From assembly GCF_011193355.1 (NCBI RefSeq), contig NZ_CP049780.1, positions 2,208,556-2,272,555 of the forward strand: a stretch of DNA of 64,000 nt, read 5' to 3'. Under the pieces are notes generated by a model. That model had not been told where the DNA came from. It did not search any database and saw nothing but the letters and a program-made list of their open reading frames with translations. Position numbers and translations under genes: made by a program. This stretch comes from Streptomyces sp. JB150 (GTDB lineage Bacteria; Actinomycetota; Actinomycetes; Streptomycetales; Streptomycetaceae). Positions 9,089 to 16,857 of this stretch are shown here, piece by piece (the first letter of the stretch is position 1; every line of letters begins with the position of its first letter).

Positions 9089-9514
9089 TTGGCGTTCACC
9101 CATACGTACCGCTTGCGCATCGGCCCCTGGGGGCTGGTCGCGCGCGTCTCCCTCGACGTCGGGCGCGTGGAGACCCCGCCGCCCGAGGCACACGCGATCG
9201 GCGACTCGCCGGTCTGGTGGGTGCCACCGCCGGGGGTCGTCCCGGCGGACGAGGAGTGGATGCGGTTCGGACTGGGCCTGGTCGCCGACCGGCTCGACGC
9301 CCTCCGGCCCGGGCCCGGTGTCGTGGTCCTCCGGGTCCTCGCCTGGGAGGTGCCGATGCTGCCGGACTACCAGGAGGAGGTGGCCGCCGCGGCTGTGGTC
9401 GAGTGCCTGCGGCAGCACTACGGCGTCGAGGGCGTCGACATCGGCGTCACGTTCGACCGGGAGCGGAACCGGTATGTGTTCGCCTGGGGCGGCACGCGGG
9501 CGAACGGCAGGTGA
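9089..9514 (+). CDS. hypothetical protein downstream of DUF4291
   Basis: 141 aa from a TTG codon 4 nt after the DUF4291 stop; no better in-frame start lies nearby and the ribosome binding site is weak. Contains 'GDSPVWWVPPPGVVPADEEWMRFGL' and 'GVDIGVTFDRERNRYVFAW', giving an alpha/beta pattern with no enzyme motif. Unrecognised. Its position at the end of the Rhs operon makes an accessory immunity role possible. Confidence 0.5.
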   Translation: MAFTHTYRLRIGPWGLVARVSLDVGRVETPPPEAHAIGDSPVWWVPPPGVVPADEEWMRFGLGLVADRLDALRPGPGVVVLRVLAWEVPMLPDYQEEVAAAAVVECLRQHYGVEGVDIGVTFDRERNRYVFAWGGTRANGR

Positions 9515-9631
9515 TCCACGGCCGGCACAGCGTCGAGACGCCACTGGGCGAGCTGGTGCGCCGGCAGGTCCGGCGCCGACGTGAGATGGGCGGCCCGTCA
9601 TCCGGTGGTTACCGAGTGCCGGGCCGCTCCG

Positions 9632-10045
9632 TCACTGGGTGGCCAGAGGCCTCGCCCAGGCGGAGAGGTCGTCCGCACAGGCGCCGCTCACGCTCGCCGA
9701 GTACGTCACCGGGCCGGTCCGGACTTCGAGGACGAGCTGTCTGGACAGCAGCGCGCGGCGGCGTGTGACGCGGGCGTCTCCGGTGAGCGCCTTGCGCACC
9801 AACTCCCCCACGTGCTCCGTGCGCACGTCCTCGAACGTGAACTCGTCCAGCATGAGCCGGACGCTCTGGGGGTGCTCTCGGGCGCCCATGACGAGGACGT
9901 ACACGTCGTGGCCGTGGACGTCGCCGTCCCAGTCGGCCACCCAGGCGTCCCCCTCCCACCGCTCGCGCGGCGCGGGGTCCGCCACGCCCAGCGACCGGAG
10001 CGCCGAGGCGAGTCCGGCCGGCGCCGAGGCCGGCGGCACCCTCAT
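9632..10045 (-). CDS. hypothetical protein paired with an ankyrin protein
   Basis: 137 aa from ATG 10045, which overlaps the upstream ankyrin gene stop (ATGA). Motifs such as 'DAWVADWDGDVHGHDVYVLVMGAREHP' and 'VLEVRTGPVTYSASVSG' suggest a small beta-rich cytoplasmic protein. Not assigned to a family. Convergent with the Rhs operon; the pair could be an orphan immunity unit, but that rests on position only. Confidence 0.6.
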   Translation of the reverse strand: MRVPPASAPAGLASALRSLGVADPAPRERWEGDAWVADWDGDVHGHDVYVLVMGAREHPQSVRLMLDEFTFEDVRTEHVGELVRKALTGDARVTRRRALLSRQLVLEVRTGPVTYSASVSGACADDLSAWARPLATQ

Positions 10046-10524
10046 CGGGCGGACTCCGATCCTCCGGGCGCCACCGGGCCACTCCCGACGCCTGGTCGCC
10101 GGTCTCCCGCGACGGAGGCCCCGGCATTCCTCAGCGCCTCGGCCGTCTCCGGATACGGCCCCCTGAGTGCCCATTCCAGGGGGCTCATCCCGCTCCCGCC
10201 GTCCTCCCGGATGTGGGGATCAGCCCCGTGCCCGAGAAGGACACGGACCGTCTCGGTGTGCCCCCAGCACGCCGCCGCGCACAACGGCAGCCCCTCGCTG
10301 CCGTGTCCGCTCTCCGCATCGGGCTCGGCACCGGCCTCCAGCAGCATCCGCGCGATCCCGGCGGCCCCGTGCACGGACGCCGCGTACAGCGGCGTGGTGC
10401 CCTGGGCGTCGGGCCTGCGCGCGTCCGCGCCGGCCCGCAACAGCCGCCGTGCCTCCGCCTCGTCCCCGAGCATCGCCGCCCGTACCAGCCCCCGTGTCAG
10501 CTTCTTCTGCCGTCGCCTGTTCAC
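10042..10524 (-). CDS. ankyrin-repeat protein
   Basis: 160 aa. Three to four ankyrin repeats: 'AAMLGDEAEARRLLRAGADA' (about 17-36), 'GTTPLYAASVHGAAGIARMLLEAGAEPD' (about 42-69), 'GLPLCAAACWGHTETVRVLLGHGADPH' and 'MSPLEWALRGPYPETAEALRNAGA'. Ankyrin repeats bind proteins; Streptomyces ankyrins often accompany toxins or catalases. No signal peptide. Basic N-terminus MNRRRQKKLTRG. First gene of a two-gene unit. Confidence 0.85.
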   Translation of the reverse strand: MNRRRQKKLTRGLVRAAMLGDEAEARRLLRAGADARRPDAQGTTPLYAASVHGAAGIARMLLEAGAEPDAESGHGSEGLPLCAAACWGHTETVRVLLGHGADPHIREDGGSGMSPLEWALRGPYPETAEALRNAGASVAGDRRPGVGSGPVAPGGSESAR

Positions 10525-10615
10525 CGGTCGCGTACCGCCATGCCCGCCACGGTAGCGAGCGCGGCGGCGCCGCCGGAGGTGAGGGGTGCTCCGGCGGCGC
10601 CGGTGAGGTGGCGGG

Positions 10616-12130
10616 TCAGGCCAGGCGGATCACGTTCCAGGACAGCGGTTCCAGGACGGCGGTGAGGCGGCCGTCGGTGAGGGTCGTGCCCTCGACGGGG
10701 TGGGGGGTGACCCGGTCGGGGTCGGTGAGGGTGTTGCGGGCGTCGGGGTCGGCGTCCGCGAGGGCGGTGTGCTCGACGACCCGGGTGACGCCCAGGCCGT
10801 TCAGGGCGACCTCCAGCGGCAGGGACCCGGTGCGGCCGCGGTTGACGGCGAACACGGTGACCGTGCCGTCCTCCGCGCGGACGGCGGTGGCGTGCAGCAG
10901 GTCCGTCTCGCCGTACTTGGCCGTCTCGTACGTCGGGGAGTCGACACGGACGTCCAGCACCTCGCCGCGGCCGTACTTCGACGCCTGGGCGAAGGGGAAG
11001 AACGTCGTCTGGCGCCAGGCGGGGCCGCCGGGCTCCGTCATGATCGGGGCGATGACGTTCACCAGCTGGGCGAGGCAGGCGACCGTGACGCGGTCCGCGT
11101 GGCGGAGCAGGGCGATCAGGAGCGAGCCGAAGACGACCGCGTCGGTGACGCTGTAGTTGTCCTCCAGCAGGCGGGGTGCCTCCGGCCAGTCGTGCTGCTC
11201 GAAGGTCTGGGCCCGCTCCTCCCAGCGGGAGAGGTACCAGACGTTCCACTCGTCGAAGGAGAGGTTGATCCTCTTCTTCGACTTCAGGCGGGCGCCCACG
11301 TGGTCGCAGGTGGCGACGACGTTCTCGATGAAGGACTCCATGTCGACGGCGGAGGCGAGGAAGGAGTCCACGTCGCCGTCGACCGGCTCGTAGTAGGCGT
11401 GCAGGGAGATGTAGTCGACCAGGTCGTACGTCTCCGCCAGGACCGTCGCCTCCCATTCGGCGAACGTCGGCATCGACTGGCCCGAGGAGCCGCAGGCGAC
11501 CAGCTCGACGGCGGGGTCCGCCTGGCGCATCGCGCGGGCCGTCTCGGCGGCGATCCGGCCGTACTCCCGCGCCGTCTTGTGGCCCGTCTGCCAGGGGCCG
11601 TCCATCTCGTTGCCCAGGCACCACAGGCGGATGCCGAACGGGTCCTTGTCGCCGTGGGCGACGCGCAGGTCGGACAGGGCTGTGCCGGCGGGGTGGTTGG
11701 CGTACTCCTGGAGCTCCAGGGCCTCCGTGACGCCGCGCGTGCCGAGGTTCACGGCCATCATCGGCTCCGCCTGCGGGCCGATCTTCTTCAGGAACGCGAT
11801 GTACTCGGAGAGGCCGAAACGGTTCGTCTCCGTGGAGTGCCAGGCCAGGTCGAGGCGGCGGGGGCGGTCCTCGACGGGGCCGACGGAGTCCTCCCACTTG
11901 TAGCCCGAGACGAAGTTGCCGCCCGGGTAGCGGATGGCCGTCACACCGAGTTCGCGGACGAGGCCGAGGACGTCCTGGCGGATGCCGGCCGCGTCCGCCG
12001 TGGGGTGGCCGGGTTCGAAGATGCCGGTGTAGACGCAGCGGCCGAGGTGTTCGACGAAGCTGCCGAAGAGACGGGGGCTGACCTCGCCGACGGTGAAAGC
12101 GGGGTCCAGGGTGAAGCGGGCGGGTCGCAT
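10616..12130 (-). CDS. intracellular GH51 alpha-L-arabinofuranosidase
   Basis: 504 aa, normal GH51 length, no signal peptide. The acid/base Glu lies in 'CLGNEMDGPW' (about residue 175) and the nucleophile Glu in 'LSFDEWNVWYLS' (about residue 294). It releases arabinofuranose from imported arabino-oligosaccharides. ATG 12130 begins the conserved 'MRPARFTLDPAF'; the frame extends to 12220 but that extension looks like leader. Last gene of the arabinoside operon, 145 nt after the permease, with a hairpin between. Works with the secreted GH43 enzyme 9 kb away. Confidence 0.93.
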   Translation of the reverse strand: MRPARFTLDPAFTVGEVSPRLFGSFVEHLGRCVYTGIFEPGHPTADAAGIRQDVLGLVRELGVTAIRYPGGNFVSGYKWEDSVGPVEDRPRRLDLAWHSTETNRFGLSEYIAFLKKIGPQAEPMMAVNLGTRGVTEALELQEYANHPAGTALSDLRVAHGDKDPFGIRLWCLGNEMDGPWQTGHKTAREYGRIAAETARAMRQADPAVELVACGSSGQSMPTFAEWEATVLAETYDLVDYISLHAYYEPVDGDVDSFLASAVDMESFIENVVATCDHVGARLKSKKRINLSFDEWNVWYLSRWEERAQTFEQHDWPEAPRLLEDNYSVTDAVVFGSLLIALLRHADRVTVACLAQLVNVIAPIMTEPGGPAWRQTTFFPFAQASKYGRGEVLDVRVDSPTYETAKYGETDLLHATAVRAEDGTVTVFAVNRGRTGSLPLEVALNGLGVTRVVEHTALADADPDARNTLTDPDRVTPHPVEGTTLTDGRLTAVLEPLSWNVIRLA

Positions 12131-12255
12131 GGGCGCCTTTCCGTGTGCGTGGTGTGTCAGATGTGGGCGGGTGCGGGTCGTATGGGGTGCGGGGTCGCGC
12201 GGGTGGTCCCGCGTCCTCACGGCGGCTCGGGGCGGCCGTGCTTCGTCCGGGCGAG

Positions 12256-12275
12256 CCGGTCCGGGCCCGGACCGG
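12256..12275. terminator. perfect 20-bp palindrome after the second permease
   Basis: Arms CCGGTCCGGG/CCCGGACCGG meet with no spacer, directly next to the permease TGA (12276-12278). In RNA this folds into a strong GC hairpin and could attenuate transcription into the GH51 gene or protect the upstream message. There is no U-tract. Confidence 0.45.
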
Positions 12276-13136
12276 TCACTGGCCGGCCAGTCCCGTGTGG
12301 GCGACGCCCGCCACGATCTGCCGCTGGAAGAAGACGAAGACGACGATCAGGGGCAGTCCGGCCATCAGGCCGCCGGCCATGAGCTGGGCCCACTGGATGC
12401 CGTAGGAGTTCATGACGGTCGCGATGCCGTTCGGCATGGTCATCAGGTCGGGGTTGTTGGTGACCATGTACGGCCACAGGAAGTTGTTCCACGACGCGAT
12501 GAAGGTGAAGATGCCGACCGCCGCGAGGGAGGGGCGGGCGAGCGGGACCACGATGGTGAAGAAGACCCGCCAGCGGCCCGCGCCGTCGATGAAGGCGGCC
12601 TCCTCCAGTTCGCGCGGCACGCCCTGGAAGAACTTGTAGAGGATGTAGACCATCGCGGCGGGTGCGCACTGCGGCAGGATCATGCCCCAGTAGGTGTCGA
12701 CCATCCCCATCTGCTGCACGGTGGTGAACAGCGGGACGCCGAGGACGGCCGGGGAGACCATGAGGCCCGTCATGACGACGCCCATGAGGGCGGCCTTGCC
12801 GCGGAACTCGGTGCGGGCGAAGCCGTATCCGGCGAGCGCGGAGACGACCAGCACGACGGTGGTCACGCAGACGGAGACGACCAGCGAGTTCACGAACCAG
12901 TTGGTGATGTCGCCGTTCTCGAAGATCGCCTTCCAGGCCTGGCCGGTCCACTCCCTGGGCAGCCAGTGCGCCGGCACCTCGACGGCCTCGGTCTCGGACT
13001 TGAGCGAGGTGAACAGGGCCCAGGCGAGCGGGGCGAGGAACACCGCCGCGACGGCGGCGCCGAGGAGGGTGAGGACGATCTGGCTGGGCGTCCAGGCCTT
13101 GCGGGGCCTGACGCGGATCCGTGCGGCGTCGCTCAT
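12276..13136 (-). CDS. carbohydrate ABC transporter permease (MalG type)
   Basis: 286 aa with six predicted membrane helices. The cytoplasmic EAA loop reads 'EAAFIDGAGRWRVFFTIVVP' (about residues 187-206), which docks the shared ATPase. ATG overlaps the previous permease stop (ATGA), so it is the second permease of the operon. No ATPase gene is present, as usual for Streptomyces sugar importers that use the multitask MsiK protein (family knowledge; msiK is not in the window). Substrate inferred as arabino-oligosaccharides from the GH51 and GH43 links. Confidence 0.92.
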   Translation of the reverse strand: MSDAARIRVRPRKAWTPSQIVLTLLGAAVAAVFLAPLAWALFTSLKSETEAVEVPAHWLPREWTGQAWKAIFENGDITNWFVNSLVVSVCVTTVVLVVSALAGYGFARTEFRGKAALMGVVMTGLMVSPAVLGVPLFTTVQQMGMVDTYWGMILPQCAPAAMVYILYKFFQGVPRELEEAAFIDGAGRWRVFFTIVVPLARPSLAAVGIFTFIASWNNFLWPYMVTNNPDLMTMPNGIATVMNSYGIQWAQLMAGGLMAGLPLIVVFVFFQRQIVAGVAHTGLAGQ

Positions 13137-14074
13137 CGGCCGCCCTCCTCACGGGTGCGCAGCAGCCACATCCGCGCGAGGGCGACGGCCGCGATGATCA
13201 GAAAGAAGATGATGGAGATGGCGGAGGCGTAGCCCACGCGGTAGCTGGTGAAGCCCTCTTCGAGGGTGTACTGCACGAAGGTGCGGGTCGACCCTTCCGG
13301 GCCGGGCCCGAAGTCCTGCATCACGACGGCCTGGTCGAAGACCTGGAGCGAGGCGAGGATCTGGAGGGCGACGACGAGTCCGGTGATGTTGCGCAGCATC
13401 GGCAGGGTGATGCGGACCATGCGGTGCCAGGCGTTCGCGCCGTCCAGTTTCGCGGCCTCGTACAGGTGGCCGGGGATGCCCTGGAGGGCGGCGAGGTAGA
13501 GCAGGAAGCTGAAGCCGGCCGTCCACCACAGGGTGGTGATGACGACGGCGAGCATGGCGTACGTCTTGTCCGTCAGCCAGGGCGTGCCGATGCCGAAGAC
13601 GTGGTTGATCATCCCGGTGCCGGGGTTGAACAGCCACTGCCACAGGTTGGCGGCGACGGTGGACGGCAGCAGGAACGGGGCGAAGAAGCACAGCCGCCAC
13701 AGCCACGTGCCGCGTTCGATGTGGTGGGCGAGCATCGCCAGCAGGAACGCCATGACGGTGATGCAGGGCACGACCAGGAGTGTGAAGTACGCGCTGTGGC
13801 CGAGCGCTTCCCACATCAGGTCGTCCCGCAGCGCCTCGCGGTAGTTGTCGAGGCCGACGAAGCTCGCGCCCTCGCCGGAGATGTTGGCGTCGGTGAAGCT
13901 GAGGTACAGGCCGCGCAGCAGCGGCCACACCACGAAGAGCGCGAACAGGGAGAGGAACGGGGCGACGAACCAGCCGCCGTGCTGGAAGCCCTGCCTGCGG
14001 CGGACGGTGGCGCCGGCCGCGGCGGCGCGGGGGCGGGCCGGTGCGATGACGGTCTCCGCGCTGGTCGTCGTCAT
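13133..14074 (-). CDS. carbohydrate ABC transporter permease (MalF type)
   Basis: 313 aa, six predicted transmembrane helices, with EAA motif 'EAAKLDGANAWHRMVRITLP'. The start ATG 14074 overlaps the solute-binding protein stop, and its stop overlaps the next permease start, so three genes are translationally coupled. Partner of the MalG-type permease in forming the channel for the oligosaccharide. A Thr/Ala-rich cytoplasmic N-terminus of about 35 residues precedes the first helix ('GGWFVAPFLSLFALFVVWPLL'). Confidence 0.92.
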   Translation of the reverse strand: MTTTSAETVIAPARPRAAAAGATVRRRQGFQHGGWFVAPFLSLFALFVVWPLLRGLYLSFTDANISGEGASFVGLDNYREALRDDLMWEALGHSAYFTLLVVPCITVMAFLLAMLAHHIERGTWLWRLCFFAPFLLPSTVAANLWQWLFNPGTGMINHVFGIGTPWLTDKTYAMLAVVITTLWWTAGFSFLLYLAALQGIPGHLYEAAKLDGANAWHRMVRITLPMLRNITGLVVALQILASLQVFDQAVVMQDFGPGPEGSTRTFVQYTLEEGFTSYRVGYASAISIIFFLIIAAVALARMWLLRTREEGGR

Positions 14075-15429
14075 GCAACCGCACCTCCCTGCGCCGCGGT
14101 CCTGCCGTCCATGGGATTCTTCGAGGCGAGCAGTTCGGTGAGGGTGCGCCGCATCCGGCGGGCGGCGGCGTCCGGGCCGGCGGAGCCGGTGGTCGCGGAG
14201 ACGACGACCGGGCCGACGCGCTGGGCGAGGATGCCGGTGGAGCCCGCGAACCACACCTTCGGCTCGGTGGCCTGGTGGTCCATCGCCGAGACGTACTCGC
14301 TCTGCGGGGTCAGCTCGCGGTAGGCGGGGGTGGACAGGGTGGGCGTGTAGGCGGGGATGTGGCCGCCGCCCGCCCACTGCCGGGCGTGCCGGACGATGTA
14401 GGCGGCGAGCCGGTGCGCGGCCTCGTTGGCGGGGCCGCCGCGCTCGGCCTGGTGGGGCAGGACGAAGGCGTGCGACTCGGCGTGGGTGGCCGGCTTGCCG
14501 AAGACGGGCGGGAGCGGGGTCGCGCCGTACTCGACCTTCGCGCTGTCGAAGACGGGCACCGACCAGTTGCCCTCCCAGGCGAACGGGGAGCCGTTGACGA
14601 ACTGCTCGGCGCCCGCGGCGCCGCCGTAGCCGGGGTCGGCGTAGCCGTCGGTGATGTGGCGGCGCAGGAACCGCAGGACCTGGGCGGCCTTGTCGGTGTC
14701 GAAGGTGACCTCGGTGCGGCTGTCGTCGAACCAGGTGCCGCCGAGCTGGGTGTAGAAGGCGACGAAGAACCACCACTGGAAGTTCTGGTCGTTGTGCCAG
14801 AGGCCGATGGTCTGCAGGCCCTTCCTGGTGGCGGCCTTCGCCTCCTTGAGCATGGCGAACCACTCGCCGGTGGACGTGGGGGTCACCATCCGCCCGTCGG
14901 AGCCGAGCAGGCCCGCCTTTCGCAGGACGTCCTTGCGGTAGAAGCAGAGCTGGACGTGGATGTCGAGGGGCAGGGCGAAGAGCTTGCCGTCGACGACGGC
15001 GCGCTGCCACAGGGCGGGGTTGAAGTCCCGTTCGCGCACGCCGTACTCGGCGAGCAGGCCGACGTCCCAGGGGTCCAGGAGGCGGCCGGGTGAGAAGCCG
15101 GTGACCCGGCCCAGGTGCATGACGCCGAGGTCGGGGGCGCGGTTGCCCGCGGCGGCCATGGCGAGCTTGGTGTAGAAGGGGCTGCCCCACTGGAGGGTGG
15201 AGTCCTTCACGGCGATGTCCGGGTGCTCCGCGCGGAAGGCGTCCAGCATCGCGATCATGTTGTAGCCGTCGCCGCCGCTGAAGAGGTTCCAGTACCGCAC
15301 GCGCGTGCGGGCGCCGGAGGCGAGGGCGTCGGCGCCGGTGCCGAGCGCGGCGAAGCCGAAGCTTCCCGCGATCGTCAGCCCGCCGAGGGTGGCCAGCAAG
15401 TGCCTGCGGTTCAGGCCAGGTTGTCCCAT
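14071..15429 (-). CDS. sugar ABC transporter extracellular solute-binding protein, Tat-type signal
   Basis: 452 aa, family-1 solute-binding fold. The N-terminus 'LNRRHLLATLGGLTIAGSFGF' has a twin-arginine motif followed by a hydrophobic core; there is no lipobox Cys near 'GADALASGA', unlike most Gram-positive binding proteins, so anchoring is unclear. The mature part contains 'YWNLFSGGDGYNMIAMLDAF' and 'LPLDIHVQLCFYRKDVL' typical of the family. First gene of the arabinoside operon, preceded by the shared operator. Binding substrate inferred as arabino-oligosaccharide. Confidence 0.9.
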   Translation of the reverse strand: MGQPGLNRRHLLATLGGLTIAGSFGFAALGTGADALASGARTRVRYWNLFSGGDGYNMIAMLDAFRAEHPDIAVKDSTLQWGSPFYTKLAMAAAGNRAPDLGVMHLGRVTGFSPGRLLDPWDVGLLAEYGVRERDFNPALWQRAVVDGKLFALPLDIHVQLCFYRKDVLRKAGLLGSDGRMVTPTSTGEWFAMLKEAKAATRKGLQTIGLWHNDQNFQWWFFVAFYTQLGGTWFDDSRTEVTFDTDKAAQVLRFLRRHITDGYADPGYGGAAGAEQFVNGSPFAWEGNWSVPVFDSAKVEYGATPLPPVFGKPATHAESHAFVLPHQAERGGPANEAAHRLAAYIVRHARQWAGGGHIPAYTPTLSTPAYRELTPQSEYVSAMDHQATEPKVWFAGSTGILAQRVGPVVVSATTGSAGPDAAARRMRRTLTELLASKNPMDGRTAAQGGAVA

Positions 15430-15465
15430 TCCCTGCCCTTACTCTCAGAGGATGCCAGAGGATCG

Positions 15466-15515
15466 TTCGAGATATCGAATACCGCTCGTAACTTCGAACG
15501 GACCGTAAGGTCGAA
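15466..15515 (-). promoter_or_regulatory. composite operator/promoter of the arabinoside ABC operon
   Basis: TTCGA-GATA-TCGAA (15466-15479), then 16 nt to CGAACGG and GACCGTA, ending TCGAA (15511-15515). This matches the arabinanase promoter at 1426-1479 block for block; there the middle block has one extra G. It lies 37 bp upstream of the binding-protein start. Likely repressor site overlapping the core promoter. Confidence 0.7.
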
Positions 15516-15520
15516 GCGCG

Positions 15521-16347
15521 TGCGCGTCAATGGGTCCGGCACGAATCTTTCGCGACGGGCATGGTCCTCCTCGGGCCCCGCCGCGTACGCTCGGACGGCC
15601 GCCGGGGCGGCGGTTCGCAGGGCACCGCGTCAGCGGGTGGTCGCGCGGAGGTGTTCGACAACGACCGGAATTGACACACGCACGTGGGCGGCCGGAATGG
15701 GGGCGCTCGACGGGTCCCGGGCGGCCGTCGCTCGCGAGGGCGGCCCGGAGTGCCGTACGTCCCGCTCCCGCGGGTCTTCCCTGACGTGCCACCCCGCCGG
15801 TTCGCCGGCGGCCCCGGCCCGCGTGGTGGATGGGCGCCGGGGGCGCGGCCGGAGGTCGGGCCGGCCGGCGGCCGCTGCCGCGGGTCGCGGTGAAGGCGCA
15901 GGTCCGGCGGGTGGGTGGGGCGCGCACGAGTCGGTAGGCCGGTTCTCGGCGGTGAGCGCAGTCACCCGCCCCGCTCTCCGCTCACGGTCCGGTCCGCCCT
16001 GTCACCCGTCGTGGCCGGCACGGCGTGAACCGGCCGGCGCCGAGGCGTGTCCCGGCGTGCGGGCCGGTGCCCGGCCGCGTGGCTCACACTCCGCCGGACC
16101 CGCTCAGGTACGCCGTCCCACACGCCACGATCACAAGCCGTCCCACACCACCCACTGCCGTCGCCACTCCCCCACGAGCGGGTGTCCGCTTTTCGGCCAT
16201 TGTTGTCCGCTGCCCTTGGCTTCTTCGTCCCTAACGGCCTCATTTCTCCCGCGGGGCCGCGCGCGCCGGGCCGTGCAGAGGTGGCTCAAGCGACGCCGGT
16301 CTTGGCATATTGCTGCATCGAACACCCGCGCAGCCACGGGGAGAACC
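15521..16347. other. long intergenic region without a convincing gene
   Basis: About 830 bp between the leftward ABC operon and the rightward M78 peptidase gene. Short frames exist on both strands but show shadow-like Arg/Pro/Gly-rich composition and no recognisable motif. The last 60 bp contain an AT-richer patch (near 16301-16315, reading TTGGCATATTGC) that could hold the promoter of the peptidase operon. Nothing else is supported. Confidence 0.5.
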
Positions 16348-16857
16348 GTGCGTACGAACAGGGAGATGCGTCGCCTCGCCGACGCCCTCATCGAACCCAT
16401 CCGAGTGCCGGTTCCCGCGGATCCCGAGGTCATGTTCCAGGCGGTCGTCGAGTCGGCCATCAAGTGGCGGGGCCGCCGGATCGTCGTCCACCGTGAGGTG
16501 TTCCCGCCGCACACGGCCAGCGGGCTCTGGCTGGAGGGCGAGACGCACGACGACGTCGTCGTCGACCGGCGCGCCGCCGTCTGGCACCAGATCGTCATCT
16601 TCTGCCACGAGGTGTGGCACATGCACCAGCGCCAGACCGCCGCCCGCCAGGACGACGGCAGGGCCACCGCCGCCCGCACCGACTTCACCCTCGCCGACGA
16701 GCAGGAGGCCGACCGCTTCGGCATGCTGATGGGCCGTCGGCTGCGCACCTGGCTGGACGCCCCGGCGGACTCCGTGTACGCGGACCGGGGCGGCGACCCA
16801 CAGGACCTCGCGGGCCGTATCGGGGCCGCGCTCAACTACCGCGGGACCCGGCGATGA
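16348..16857 (+). CDS. ImmA/IrrE-type metallopeptidase (M78-like)
   Basis: 169 aa. Contains zinc-binding HExxH as 'FCHEVWHMHQ' (about residue 88) and a downstream 'DEQEADRFGMLMGRRL' Glu/Asp region matching the third-ligand helix. Family members cleave HTH regulators or act as toxins or regulators next to mobile elements; in Streptomyces this version commonly precedes MAB_1171c-type membrane genes, as here. GTG 16348 is chosen because GGGGAG lies 4 nt upstream; ATG 16366 sits too close to its GGGAG. No HTH partner gene is adjacent upstream, which is unusual. Stop overlaps the next start (ATGA). Confidence 0.82.
   Translation: MRTNREMRRLADALIEPIRVPVPADPEVMFQAVVESAIKWRGRRIVVHREVFPPHTASGLWLEGETHDDVVVDRRAAVWHQIVIFCHEVWHMHQRQTAARQDDGRATAARTDFTLADEQEADRFGMLMGRRLRTWLDAPADSVYADRGGDPQDLAGRIGAALNYRGTRR

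Noticed and set aside
15630..15965. 111-residue minus-strand frame in the large intergenic gap
   Set aside because: Has a possible GGAG-like site but composition is Pro/Arg/Ala low-complexity and no family is recognisable.
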